Below are positions 11,640 to 24,223 of a stretch of DNA of 64,000 nt, piece after piece; the first letter of the stretch is position 1, and each line of letters opens with the position of its first letter. The translations under genes were made by a program, and so were the position numbers. The DNA is taken from NCBI GenBank assembly GCA_964019165.1, contig OZ025270.1, forward strand, positions 5,042,528-5,106,527, written 5' to 3'. This stretch comes from Mastigias papua (Eukaryota > Cnidaria > Scyphozoa > Rhizostomeae > Mastigiidae). The notes beneath the pieces were generated by a model, which saw nothing but the letters and a program-made list of their open reading frames with translations, was not told the origin of the DNA and made no database searches.

Positions 11640-13320
11640 ATATTGTCTATTTTGATATTCAAAATAAGCTCTTGTAAATGGTTTCATCATCATCCACTGA
11701 AAAGTAACTTCAGTCTGTTTATCAATTTACCCCTTTCATAGATGCTCCAAGAACATTACATATTGTGCATATCCTTGACATGCAACGTCTGCAAGGGTGA
11801 GATTTTTGCTAGATACAGTAGAATGCACTCGGGTTACTAGAACTCATCATTACGTAAGGACTTGAATCGGCTCATTTCAAAATTCTAGGTTTTTATATTT
11901 AGTGTTCTACTTTATCTATCATGTAAATCAGATTCCCACAAGTTACTGGTTTCTTGTATACTGGCATTCTCACCTGCTCACTAGACCAAGTAAAATTAAA
12001 TAAGCTTAAGTACGTTAGACTACGAAAATTGCAAGTGCTGCTTGGGGACAATTCTATTTATGAATACACCTAGCTATAACAGACTAGTGAAATGGAAGCT
12101 CGGGAGGGTCGACACCCTCAGAAGATATCCTGGAAGTGAAACAATATTGGCAAGACACATATCATTAGAAAATAATGAATGAATATTTTCTCCACAGAAC
12201 CATTCTGATTAAGAACTTAGAGTTCATAAAATTTATAGCATTTAGAGTCCTTCCTTAGCTGGACCACATTCTCAGTTTCTTATATGAAAACGCATATTCT
12301 TATATGGTTTCTTATATTCTTAGTTTCTTAAAACTACATTTCTACAATTAGAGCTCCCTAGCTATCAAATTAATCCTACATCCACTGTGCTGTGCATCGT
12401 ATAGCCAGAGCATTTGCAACTGTAAACCTTTTTAATTAACTAAAGATATAGTAATTGTCATACAGTTATTTTTCAATATTGAATATTTCGGAAAGCTTGT
12501 CTTAGTACCCCTTCATCTATTTAGGTTCAGGTTGGCCGTATCTGTCTAAAGTTAAATGAAAAAGAAATGAATATTACTGGGAGCGAATTATCAGAATTCT
12601 CATTTACTCTTCATTATTTGACCGAGAACAAATTAGTCTGCTCCTAAGTTTACACGCAGACAAATCTTGCAGGTCAAATGACGAAGTACTGCATTAATGT
12701 TTGTACAATTACTTCACAAACTTAATGAATCAAACATAGGAAATATCTAGATCTTCCAAAACTCTATCAATATTTGTCAGCTTATTGAGAGCACTAACTA
12801 TGCATGAAAATATTTGAATTGGTTTGATAATGAAATAGATTAGAGTTAATGTTACGAGATAATTCTGTCACCAAATCAATCAAAATCTACCGCTCATTGA
12901 ATTCAAAGGTAGAACATATCTTAGTTTGTCAATTCTAGATGTCTGACCAAAGCTAAGCATTTTAAGTTTTTGAATGAAATTGCAGATGAAAATAGATATT
13001 TACTATCTGGTCCCCTAGCTATATGGCTCATAAGGGGAACCTTAGTTAATCTGAAATCTTTACTAGTACTGAAATGTAACATAATTATTGAGCAATGCTT
13101 TCCTGCAGAGAGATATAGACTCAGTTACATAGTATAGAGCCGAGTATGCATGGCTGAAAGTCACCTGACCTTTCGCAGAGACCAATGCTGTCAATGCTGT
13201 CACGTTCCCATGATCCTTTACGGGCTGTTTCGTTCCTTGCACATCGAAAATACAGAGTGTGTAGGGGAAATGGGCAAAGGCGTTTGGGAGATGGGCAAGG
13301 ACATTACAACGCAAATTGGC
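11640..13320. other. Gene-free stretch
   Basis: No gene, RNA or clear repeat was recognised. Confidence 0.5.
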
Positions 13321-13324
13321 AACT

Positions 13325-13600
13325 TCATTTTGAAGCACAGTGTAATGGGTTTGATACTTGTACTATTTCAATCTGAGAATTTGCCAAAAAATATGCATAT
13401 TTTCCTAAATGATATATTTCTACTACGTCTAAAGCAAATCTGAAGGCTTTTTTTGTTAGTTCACTTTTGGCAATCTGATTGAAGCTGAAGCCATCTTTTG
13501 CGACCAAATCAGCAATTACTTCACAGAGACATTCTGTTTTCTTCATGAAGAGGGAGTCCATTCGAAAAATCTGTTTTTGTCCTGGGCTCTAGCTCCATTG
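13325..13600 (-). pseudogene. Possible hAT/ZBED-related fragment
   Basis: The minus-strand frame 13325-13561 contains CEVIADLVAKDGFSFNQIAK, which resembles a block seen in hAT-transposase/BED-derived proteins (pattern: -DLVA-DG-SFN-IA-S-). The flanking sequence is not recognisable and no BED zinc finger or RNase-H catalytic motif is visible. It is most likely an isolated relic of a hAT transposase or a host gene derived from one. The assignment rests on this single block and is weak. Confidence 0.35.
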
Positions 13601-14035
13601 CAAGATTCCATGAGGATTTTTTGCTTCAAACTCAACTTATTCACTACAGTTTTAATGGTAGTGCAAACAATCTAGGACAAAGAAGCGGAATTAGCATAAA
13701 TTTTGTGTTATCCATATGGCAAGTGGTTCGTATGAGGGTGTCTCATAAAACTTTCAGTATCCACAGTGCCTTGTCTTATCACTGATCAGTTGAAACATTT
13801 ACACCACTAAATAAGCAAGTTTTTGTACTTGAATGTTACTAAAAGAGGTCCACATTAAAGAACGAGGCCTTGTGTATGCCCCTATACAAAGTGTGCTTAT
13901 AGTCTTAAAGCGATTACAAAGAGCATTTTTCAAATCTCACATATTTTACTTATTTCTCATGAGCCAATCGAAATATTCCGAAGGAGCTGTTGTTGAATAA
14001 CATTCTATTAGGACAGCCTACACAGTTTGCAACTT

Positions 14036-14282
14036 AGATTCCGTTTACACCGTACCCGGAGCTCTTTTCGATCCGCTACAGAACTACCCGGAGCAGTTGC
14101 GTTTACACTGTACCTGTACAGTAATTGATCAGTAGAGGTACATCAGTGCTCCGCTTTTGTTTAACGTACAAAAAATTGCATTAGTTGGTCGAATGCATGA
14201 GTGTATGTAAACGAGAGGCTGTTGAGATACAACTTTTGGAAAAGATCAAAAAGTGATCCAACACAATGTGAACGGAATCTCA
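14036..14282. mobile_element. Possible MITE with GATTCCGTTTACAC ends
   Basis: The left end GATTCCGTTTACAC and right end GTGAACGGAATC form an imperfect inverted repeat. The inside repeats GCGTTTACACTGTACC, a vocabulary shared with the better defined element at 58626-59017. No confident target duplication was found. The open frame 14161-14463 on the minus strand overlaps it and is not recognised. Confidence 0.4.
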
Positions 14283-14469
14283 GCCGTAGTTCATCATCAT
14301 ACAGCTTGGCTTCGAAGTAAGCCTTGCTATAAACTATAATACTTGATACAGTGTTTATCATTTCATATATCAAAAGAATTCCTCGTGTATACTCAATGGT
14401 AAACATTTTATTAATTACTATAGCAGAGTCCAGAAAAATGCCCAACCTTCCTCTGGCTGTCAAATCTTC

Positions 14470-17400
14470 ATCATAGCCCTTCCTCTTCTAGGACAATCAA
14501 AAGTAGCCAAAGTTCTTAAACTCTGCGTTGTGTATGTCTCGAAAACTTGAACTGTAGAAGGACTGTGCGTTTCACTGCCGGTGTTACAATTGAAAACTTA
14601 GCTGAAGATGGATTGTTGATAAAAATTACTAAACCTTCCTCAAATATGACATAGAAGGCAAAATCCTCCTCCGGCTCAGAGCCGTGGAGCCGTGACTTTT
14701 TCTGGACTCTGTACTATAGCTAATCGATTAATCGGTCGTAACCGAGTGGGCGTTAACATAGTTGTACACCATTGAGACAACACAGTAAAAAAGTTCGCAT
14801 GAACAAAGAGCTCGAGAATCTACATGTCGCCTCATTACATCTATTCATATGCAATTGCTTGTTATTAAATGATGCAATATACTGCTGGCGAGCAATATGT
14901 GGCTTTTACAGCTTTCTTTATCTGTCTCCTTTCCAACTTTGCAAGGAGCACTGTATTACGCACGTTGCCATCAATTATTAACAGCTCTCGTATTAATTGA
15001 TCCATACATGAAATGTATTCCAATAATCTTACCTGTAGAGTTGCTTTTTGCGAAGTTGGTCATAGTGAGCAAAAGGGAGAATTTCTATTGCCACAAGGAT
15101 CATACTGTCTTATCACATTGAAGGTACATGGTGTTAATTACAATAATGTTGCAGGCATCATTGTACTATTTAACATGTCATGAACAATAAATAGTTATTT
15201 TAGTGTGTAAATCGAATAACGCTTCTTTAGAAATAGTCGTTATGAAGTTTTATATATACTTGAGCTTTAAATGATCTTGTACGCGTTAGAAAATTTAATA
15301 TAAGCTTTTATCAGTACAGGGAATGCTCGCATCTATAAGTGAAGCTTCATGAGAACGTGAAATCGCTAAAATTGGAATCAGCCAGCCACTGTTTCATTTT
15401 TAAAAGTGAATTGACTTCAAGATTCTTGTTCCAATATGTCTTCAACTTAGAGCAGGGGTGTAAAAGCTACGGCTCGACGCCTAGGTTTTATTGCCCTGCA
15501 GCAAGGTTTTATAATGCGATTCAGAATGTAGGCATGCATTTATTTTGACTTTAGCAATGCAAATTGTAAATGTTGTGCGTGGCCCAGCTCCATGCAGATT
15601 TTCTATGTTTGGCCCTAAGGAAACTTTGGACACCCATGGCTTAGGGTGATAGTAATACTGTAAGTACTAATTACTCCCACAGGGAGAAAAGATTACTTGT
15701 TAGTAAAGCAATAGGGGTTAGAAAATGACATAGTAAATGAAAGAAATTAAAAAGCCAGTATTCGAAAAGTTTTTTAGAGAACTCATCGCTACTGACATTG
15801 CAAAGATGGCTACTTGAAAGGGTCCAGTTAATGTATATTCCTTTCATGAGCACTTAATGGAGAATAAAACGTCAACTTTTGGTGCCTTTTTAACTTACTT
15901 GAGAATTTCGCATGCTTCTGTTCTGATTTTACATGGTTTGCTAGTAAGCTAGCAGAACATGTTAGGAATTGCCAGCTGCAATATCACATAGGTAAATAAC
16001 ATTTCTCGTACCTAGAAAAGGAACTTAGCCCAAAGTTTGAAGCACTAAAGCCACTATTGGTATCAAAATGCATAGCTGTTAAAATGGGAATAGCAACACA
16101 CAGTTATCTTGAAGAATGTTATCACGTCTGCTAGTTTAGAAGCAAATGATCCTGATAACATTCATGTAGATAATTATAAATACATGCATTTTTTATAAGA
16201 AACGTGGATCGCCACCAAGTACTAAACGTTTCTTAATTTTGCATGAAAATTTAAGTATTTTAGTTCTAAAAGTTTCTTTATTGGTTTGCTATTTTTGCGA
16301 CATAAAATATCCTTATTGTTTGGGAAAGAACATTTCCTGATAGATAAAAACTCTGATCAAAAGCCCGAACAGATCAAAATCAAAAGTTGAAATCTTTTCC
16401 AAACAAAATCAAGCAAATTAAGACTATGCTAAGACTTAAAACAAATGTTGGCAAGAGAGTTCACCATCTATATTCTATAGTCAAGTTTCTTTATTTTTCT
16501 TTAGGAATAGTTTCTTACAAAAACGTGTATGTGTTTTGATGCCAACTGTGACTGCTACAGAACACATGATAGTTACTTTAGAAAAGAACATATCTTGCTA
16601 CTCATCAAGACGATCACAGAGAGATGAAATTGATCTACGGAACGCATTGTTATCTAGCAGCCTAATCAACCAAAGATTCCAACAGCTTCTTGCTAATATT
16701 GGCTCTAGAATTACTCGAACATATTTGCATCAAACAATGGGAGAATTATGGATTAACAGCTATACGGAAAAATCTCAAATTGGTATGAAATAAAACTAGC
16801 CAGCATGCCAAATTGAGATAGATCTTGAACAAGAGAAAGGATTAACATGTGAAAGAGGAAAAAGCTAGCTACATTGGATTATATTAACTGCATTCGTCTC
16901 GTTCACTCCAGAGAATAGAATTTTCCAATTGTTGAAAAAAATTTAATTAAAAAACACAGTCTGTCAAGCTGTCTCACGGAAAATGGAAGTATTCTTTAGC
17001 ACATCCCAGGGTCTCACCCAAATTACACGAGAAAGTCGTGCCGGTGGTCTAACTTTTTAGATCTGTTTCAAACTTGCAATATTTGACTTTTCGCTTTGCG
17101 TTTACATGGAACTTTTCAGACTGGCCTGAAATGAGATTAGCGTAAAATGGTGCATGCATTTTCAATATAATCAAGGTAGCTAGAATAGTTTCTGATTGTT
17201 TTGGGTTTGTTTGGGCAGTTTCAATATGGCACCAAGTCGCATGTACCCGCATGACTTTCAAATATGCTATTCTGACTGTTTGCTTAGTATGGTAGATTCA
17301 TTTTGCCTGTATATTTACCATACTGCAGCAATACAAAAAGCTATATATATCAATACATTTACATGTAGTCTGCAAGATAAAACTTAAACTCTCAAAACGT

Positions 17401-20400
17401 GTTGACTTCCGTAACAGTGACATACACATCCGGGAACTACTCTATCTCATCGTCCATTGTCTTAAAACAATAAGACTGCTAAAGCGTAACAAAAAGATGT
17501 AAGAAACGTGTGTAACAATCTTCCACCTATTTAACTCCCATTCCATGGAGCAGTACTTAGGCAAATGATAATGAAATAATGGAGAGGGAAAAAGTAAATG
17601 CTGCATGAAAATATAAACGTACAGCTTCCTCTATTTTATAAATATCATCGAAATAGAACAACTGGCGAGAGACAATTAGTTATCGTAGTCAGAGTTTTGC
17701 ACTACAGGCCGTAGCCATGGGGTGACATGGGGTGGCCAACGCCAATCCTGGACAACAGAATGCTAGCATTTTGCCACATCTGGAAATTTTTTTGCAGTGC
17801 TTTAGAAAATTGCTTTATCTTGTAGCTACGAAGATATCATCTTGGAGTTTGGTTGATGTCAAATATTGTCTTTACGAGATAGTTCATTTTTTCCAAGCGC
17901 ACAAGAGATTTTGTGTCACATGATTTCTCTGAGGCACAGACCTTGCTACGGGCTTATTGCCCTAGGTGAAAATGTGTTCATGATAACCTATTGCATGAAT
18001 CAGGCTATTTCTCTACGTGAGTGGGTCTACAATACTTGGAAAATGCACCGAATCATTACATATACATTGCATCAAAGCAGAAGTGCACATCCAACATTTT
18101 ACTTAATCTGAAACTACTACATTATACCCTTAAAAAATTCAAGCATACAGAAGGTTAGACAAATTATAATGCCTCGAGACTGCCCAAAGGGAAGTGAGTT
18201 ATGCAGTCAATTCTGTGCATTTTGATGGGAGTAAGAGTTGGTCCTGGTTATTTTGTAAAACAGGTGGTCCTCCTCTAATATCGAAAAGCAGCTTTGAATA
18301 GCAACGACAAAGGTATTCATAAATTAATAAAATGCTACATAGATATTGCTTATCTGTTTAGCTGTAGAGACGAAGTTTTAGCTCTGTATGCTGATGAGGT
18401 AGCTTAAACTTGGATTAGTTCATGATTGCTATCAGCTGGAAGCCCAAACCCTTAATACATTCTCTGTTGATTGCGGTAATTTTGCATGGAAAATTAACCA
18501 GAATCGTATAATATGCAATTTGGTTGGATTGAATTCAATAGTTTAACAAAATACAGACTAATTTAATAATTGCATACCCCATATTCTACACTTGGCAAGA
18601 ACATCTGCAGGCTTAATGATGCCGCAGAGCAATTTTCCTTAGCACGGTGTTTTCGACAGCTTGATGTCTGATGCTCCTTAGAAATCGTATTTTGCACGTA
18701 AGTACTTCTTATAGCCATCAAAGAAATCACCAAAACAAAGCAAATCTCCTAAACCGTTCCATTTACCGAAGACGAGTCAAAATTCAATTTAGGTCTGGCT
18801 GAATTTCATAGCTCATAGTTAACTAAAATGCTTATTATCATCAGTGCTTGGAATCAGCGAGAGCTGCCGAAAAGGTGCTTGATCAGGCTCTGACATCGTT
18901 ATAGGAAGGTATGAAGAGTTTTTGCTGCAAACAGCGTTGCTGTGAATGTCCTTGTACTTGTATGTACTTCGAGTGGTAGCAAGTAATATGCATACACTCT
19001 TTTCTTTTATAAGAATAATTTTTACAAGAAGACGAGCCTCAAAATATATGGAAAATTGAGAAAAAAATAAAAAACAAGCTGAGGCTGAAGCACTGTTGTA
19101 AAATGATTTGAAACTGATATAAAACTTTTTAAGCTCAACAATGTTTGCTGAAAGTCCTAGAAACACCCAAATCATCAGTGTGTAAAACAAGTCGTAAATG
19201 TACCAAGACTTTTAGCAAGGATGATATATCTGTAAGGATGTATATCTTTTGTCGTCAGCTAATGTTACTGAAAATAATACCAGTTTCATAAACATCCAAT
19301 GTTCTCTTATATATTGTCTTATGTCTACAACCTAATAATTTAAGGACAAATTAAGAGCAATTCAGCCTTAGAATATTGGAAAAATTAAGAACAGCCAGTC
19401 TGAAGCTCAATTTTACTGATTCTTATAAAAAGAAGAGTGTATGAGACTTAGCTAGAGAAGTTATCGTATTACGGTTCCGACTTAATTGATTGTTTTACGT
19501 CATTGGCTAACTTAACTATAAAAGCAACATTCGCAACTATATCTGTGACGTAATCAATGGAAGGGCATAGACTAAAAATGCTATGAAGATCTGGTGTCAT
19601 AGCATTGCTAGTATTTGCCTTGTAAGCCTGGAAAGATAGCTTTCAAAGGTGTGTTCAGGTGGTGTGCGAATCATAGAGTAGGAAAGGATATTGGTGATAA
19701 TTAAGCTTAGCTTAAACATACCGTGGGTCAACTTTACAAGGTTGGTGTGATTAGTGATTTGAACACCTCTGTCAGTCACGAGTAGCGACTGAAGGCTATT
19801 TTGTGCTTCATTTGGCATAGAACTGAAGCTGAGTCTGCTAAATATGATGAATTCCATGTTTATGCATTTGCAATGCAGTAAAGGCACATGACTATTTATA
19901 ACTGTAATTCAACATTACACGCACATCGCTCTCAAATGCATAGTTTGTCAGCAGAACTCAAACAATATCGAAATAAACATGCCTTACAAAATGACGCTGC
20001 ATAAGATTTCGTTTCACAAGTAATTTCTATGAAGAGTAGAATGTACAATCTCTCTACCTTTGAGCCGTCGTAATCTGATGCACATACAGATATCAAGTAT
20101 AGATTCGATCGATACATAGCTATGAAACTCAGAACGAGGACATTATGGTAGTAATACTGCAGTCCATTCTGTGAATACTATCGCTACCTTAACGCTTTGA
20201 AGCCATCGCATTCTAATGATTTCATTCTGAATGGAGTTTCCAAAGGATCACGTCCTTAACAGCAGATTCAGTGTTATTGTATGGATGGAGGGGGGTGGTT
20301 AACTAAAAGTTTAATCTCTTATTAGAAATTCCGTAGCAGAAAGGGACGTCCAATCAAAGTAATGCTCGCATTAAGTTAACAAACGGTTTACTCCATTTTA
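14470..20400. other. Gene-poor stretch of about 6 kb upstream of the calcium sensor gene
   Basis: I see no supported gene. The longest frames (for example 18819-19190 on the minus strand, 123 codons) are AT-driven and have no recognisable family motifs. The 5' untranslated exon and promoter of the calcium sensor gene should lie at the right side of this stretch. A splice acceptor (CCATTTTAG) just before 20401 implies an upstream non-coding exon that I cannot place. Confidence 0.4.
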
Positions 20401-20423
20401 GGTAACTTCGAAGTGTAGAGAAA

Positions 20424-21999
20424 ATGGGAGGACAGCACGGAAAGATACCACCAAATGATTTACGCGACCTTTGCAACAGGACAAGTTTTGATGAGAAAGA
20501 ACTTAGAACTTGGCATGAAAAGTTTAAAAAGGAATACCCCAGTGGAAGCATCACAAAGCAAGACTTTGTGCGCTTATACAGAGGGTTTTACAAAACAGGA
20601 GATGCAAAGAAGTTTTCCGAGCATGTTTTCCGAGTATTTGATGCCAACAATGATGGTCAAATAGGTATGTTGCAATTGAACTGGCCTTTGAAATCTTAAC
20701 TTTAGAAGTAATCACATCTACAGGTGATTGCATTCAAAAATGTAATCATATTTCCCCATGGTCCAACATGGATATCACTTCGTCTGCTAAATTGTGCAGA
20801 ATGTTGGCTACTTCTTGAGCCACTCACCATAAACACATTCTATATGGTTTACAATTACTCTTCAATTTAGGGCCCTGTATGGCTTAGACGAAGTTCAACA
20901 GTAAAATAAAATTCAAATTCCAGAAACCAGATTGATCATTGGCAACATAATGAGATTATACTGGCTCTGCAAAGCTTCAATATTGCACAGAAGAGTTGGA
21001 ACATTTATGCTAAGAAATGTCCCCGCTCTGTTTTAGCGAAATTTTGATTCCCTTGGCAAAGCACCATTTGAAATCCTCAACAGGAAAAAAGTGAAGAGCT
21101 GATTCAGCTTGGATTACGAATTATCGTTTCTAAATCAATAAATGGACTTTTCTAACGATGCTTTATTCATCCAATGTTTGCTAATTTCAAGAAACTTCTT
21201 GCATAGTCTGAGAAATACCACGAAAAGCTCTTAAGATGAGAAAGAGAACGGTGTCAAATGGTCAAAGAGCTTCTTCTCATCGGGTGTAAAGCTGTGGAAA
21301 TGCCTGCCAGAACTGTCAAAACAGGGGCATTGCCATGTCCGCTATATAGGTTTATCAAAAGCATTGGCTTGCTTTTCCACTCTTCCCTCAGTGTTCTTAC
21401 TCCTTTAAATGCTGCTGGGTTTTTTATATGTGAAGTATAACTTGATTTTAAAGCAATTTTTGTAACATTGGTTTAGATGTAGAGGGGCAATTGAAAAACA
21501 ACCGCAGTCGAAGGGTAACCCTTCTTACAAATATGTAATGGTAATTTAGCACGTCTTTAGTGCTGAAAACACAATTGATAGCATGGAATTGGTACGGAAC
21601 CAATTCGAGATTCTGATAATGATACCCATTTATCAAATTTATGCAAAAGCCCGTTGCAGAATTTTTGCTTCTTTTTTTACAGATTTCAAGGAATTTGTCT
21701 GTGCTCTTTCTGTCACAACCAGAGGATCAACAAAGGATAAACTCAGATGGGCCTTTAGCATATATGATATCAACGGAGACGGAAGCATATCCGCTAGAGA
21801 GTTAGTTACAATCATAAAAAGTATAAAAGTAATGGCCGATGCATTGGATGACCAGAACGTTTCAGATGATAAAATATTGCAAATATTCAAATCATTTGAC
21901 TTGAATAATGACGGTGTCCTAACCGCCGACGAATTCATGGAAGGTGCTAGAAAAAATCCATTCCTGATGAAAATGCTTGAGGACTATGTATCTACATGA
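20424..21999 (+). CDS. Neuronal calcium sensor family protein (EF-hand, two coding exons)
   Basis: The coding sequence is join(20424..20664, 21683..21999), giving 185 residues. The donor GGTATG and acceptor TTTTTTTACAG join ATA-G to AT-TTC in frame. The protein starts MGGQ, consistent with N-myristoylation on Gly2 as in VILIP/hippocalcin/NCS-1. The first EF-hand is degenerate (YPSG at 38-41, where relatives have CPxG). Three canonical loops follow: EF2 Asp73-Glu84, EF3 Asp109-Glu120 and EF4 Asp153-Glu164, all with the usual Asp/Asn/Ser ligands and Glu at position 12. Length and order match recoverin/visinin/NCS proteins (about 190 residues), which bind Ca2+ and switch membrane association to regulate receptors, channels and cyclases. 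Which subfamily is unclear, since it is diverged from vertebrate members. The intron lies inside the EF2 loop. AATAAA occurs near 22707. Confidence 0.9.
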
Positions 22000-24223
22000 A
22001 ACGCTTTACAAAAGTAGGCCATGCTTGTAGCTGTGTGATTATCTCTATGCTGAGAAAAGTTTTGAATTACACACTTCGTAATACACAACAGTCATTGAAG
22101 TGATTACTAGAGATGTTATCGCTGAATAATTTTGTGAGCAAGATATAAGGGGCCAGTGTTCTAGTAATCTGGTGTTTAGTAACGGTACTTGGACATGGAG
22201 GCACACTTGGAAGAACATGAATTAAATGAATTTTACTGTATAGTATAGTTTGTAGGTTCCTCTATTAGTTGGAAATTATTGGTATGTGAATCTGGACAAA
22301 TATTCACCCTTAGCATCTATATGTGTGAGATGAAAATTTCAAGCTTTCCTTGAGTACATTGAAGAAAAACCTGCTTTGCATGGTATTCTTTTCATTAGAG
22401 ACTAGTATCTGTAGGTGAGCGTAATAACAAAGCTCTTCGTTCCATGTTCATAGGAAATGTCAGAATTTGTCATCAGAATTTCTCAATTGTGTTATACCGA
22501 TTACCTGATTCTTTCACAAGAATTTCCTGATTCTGCATCATCCACGAGAAATCTTGTTTGATATACGCTCACATACTTCAAGTTCTTTATTAATAGTTCA
22601 ATTTGAAAAAATCTTACAAATTCTCTTCCTAGTTATTTAATGACGGTGTGTGATTATCTCTTTGCTGAGAAGGGAGTTATAGTAAAATACACCTTATGAT
22701 AGACGAATAAATTTTCTTCGAGATTTGAAGCTTTTATTTAACATAAAATAACTTTTTAACAAAGATTGTATCTAATCAGTTGAAAAGAGATAGTAGATTA
22801 GCGGGCAAGTGTTAAAATATACTAAGAAATCGTAGTGGTAAGCTTAAATCTCTTCGATGTCATCATAACAATTCTCTTTTCAACTTAGGAATTTGTGACT
22901 GTTGACTTTTTCAGTATTATCTTCAAAACCAACGGCCCATTTCTTTTTCTATTGATCTACATATAAAGTACAACTCTCTTCGGCTAGCATGATGGTCAAT
23001 GGTGGCACATTGTCCACTATTTAGAAAATATTTCAAAGCAGCAAAACAACTGGTGAATCAAATCATAGGGATTTCAAACGGTGCTATTTTTAAATGACTC
23101 ATAATGTTATAATCAGACACAAGAGAAATTAAATGCTGTTGACTTCCGGTAAGACATTGCAAAAGCGAACCTCGCAAAAAAGTAAAAGATGCTCTCAATT
23201 TTCAGTTTTAAAAGCGTGGCGGTAAAAATCTCTGCGATGGATCATTCGCAATTTGTTAACACTCTTGCTGAGAGACCGATCAAGAACTATTTGGTAGGAA
23301 AGTAGCTCTTCTGCTGGTGAAATGGAAACCTTAGGTGTAAGCTTTGCTCTTGCACTGACTCATATTTCTTGGCTAGAAATGGATCCCATGTGTCTCAAAT
23401 CACAGTTATTGAACTGTGGAGAAATGAATTTGTCCAAATGTTGGGACTAATCCTTACACTAATTGCCATATAATCAAACAGATTTGAAGACTGTATTTGA
23501 AAAGTTGCAGATACTTGTCACCTCTTCTACATTTACAAAGAGGCCATAATATGAAGAAGAGTTCCTAATTAAAAATAGCATGGAAGTCAAGAATAAAGTC
23601 AAAATTTGATAGAAATATCACTTGCTATGGTCTAGAATGGCTACATCATTATGGTCCATTCACGGTTGTTAGATTTATTCATGGTAAACTTACGTCTCTT
23701 CAGTATATCATCGGTAGGAAGTTTAAATTAGTAGTTTGTGCTCTTCGTGTCTTTATTTAAAATACATCGCAAACCCTGCATCTGCATTCATATTCACAAT
23801 TAATGGAGATATATTTTCCCACAAATCGTGTCCCTTGTATTTGAATTGAAATACCTATGGCACATAGCTTCAAGTTCTGGAATTGGAAAGAGTAAATTAT
23901 TTGTAGGAGGCAGGTACAAAAAAGCATTCTGATTTTATTTTTTACTCGACCTTCACATAGCATGTCTTACCGAAGACGACAGCAACAACCAAAGTAGTAC
24001 TTCGACTAAGATCTTACGTCACAGTTTGTAGCTGGACTGTGAACTTTTACTGACCTGTGTTGCCTTCAAATGTGCAAGGAGTGTCATAGTTGAGTCTCCA
24101 ACTATGGTTACTTGGATATCCAGAGGAGATTGTAGGACAATCATAGAGTAATACTCCGATTGCTACTTTCTGTTGATAAATACTGCTTCGTATTGGCAAT
24201 TGCCCTGACACAAAACGCAGAAG
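22000..24223. other. 3' flank and intergenic stretch
   Basis: Probably includes the 3' UTR of the calcium sensor gene (AATAAA near 22707). No other gene was recognised before the acyltransferase start. Confidence 0.5.

Noticed and set aside
14161..14463. 100-codon minus-strand frame
   Set aside because: No recognised family or splice context, and it overlaps a probable MITE.
18819..19190. 123-codon minus-strand frame
   Set aside because: Hydrophobic, AT-driven composition, no known motif and no conserved neighbour.
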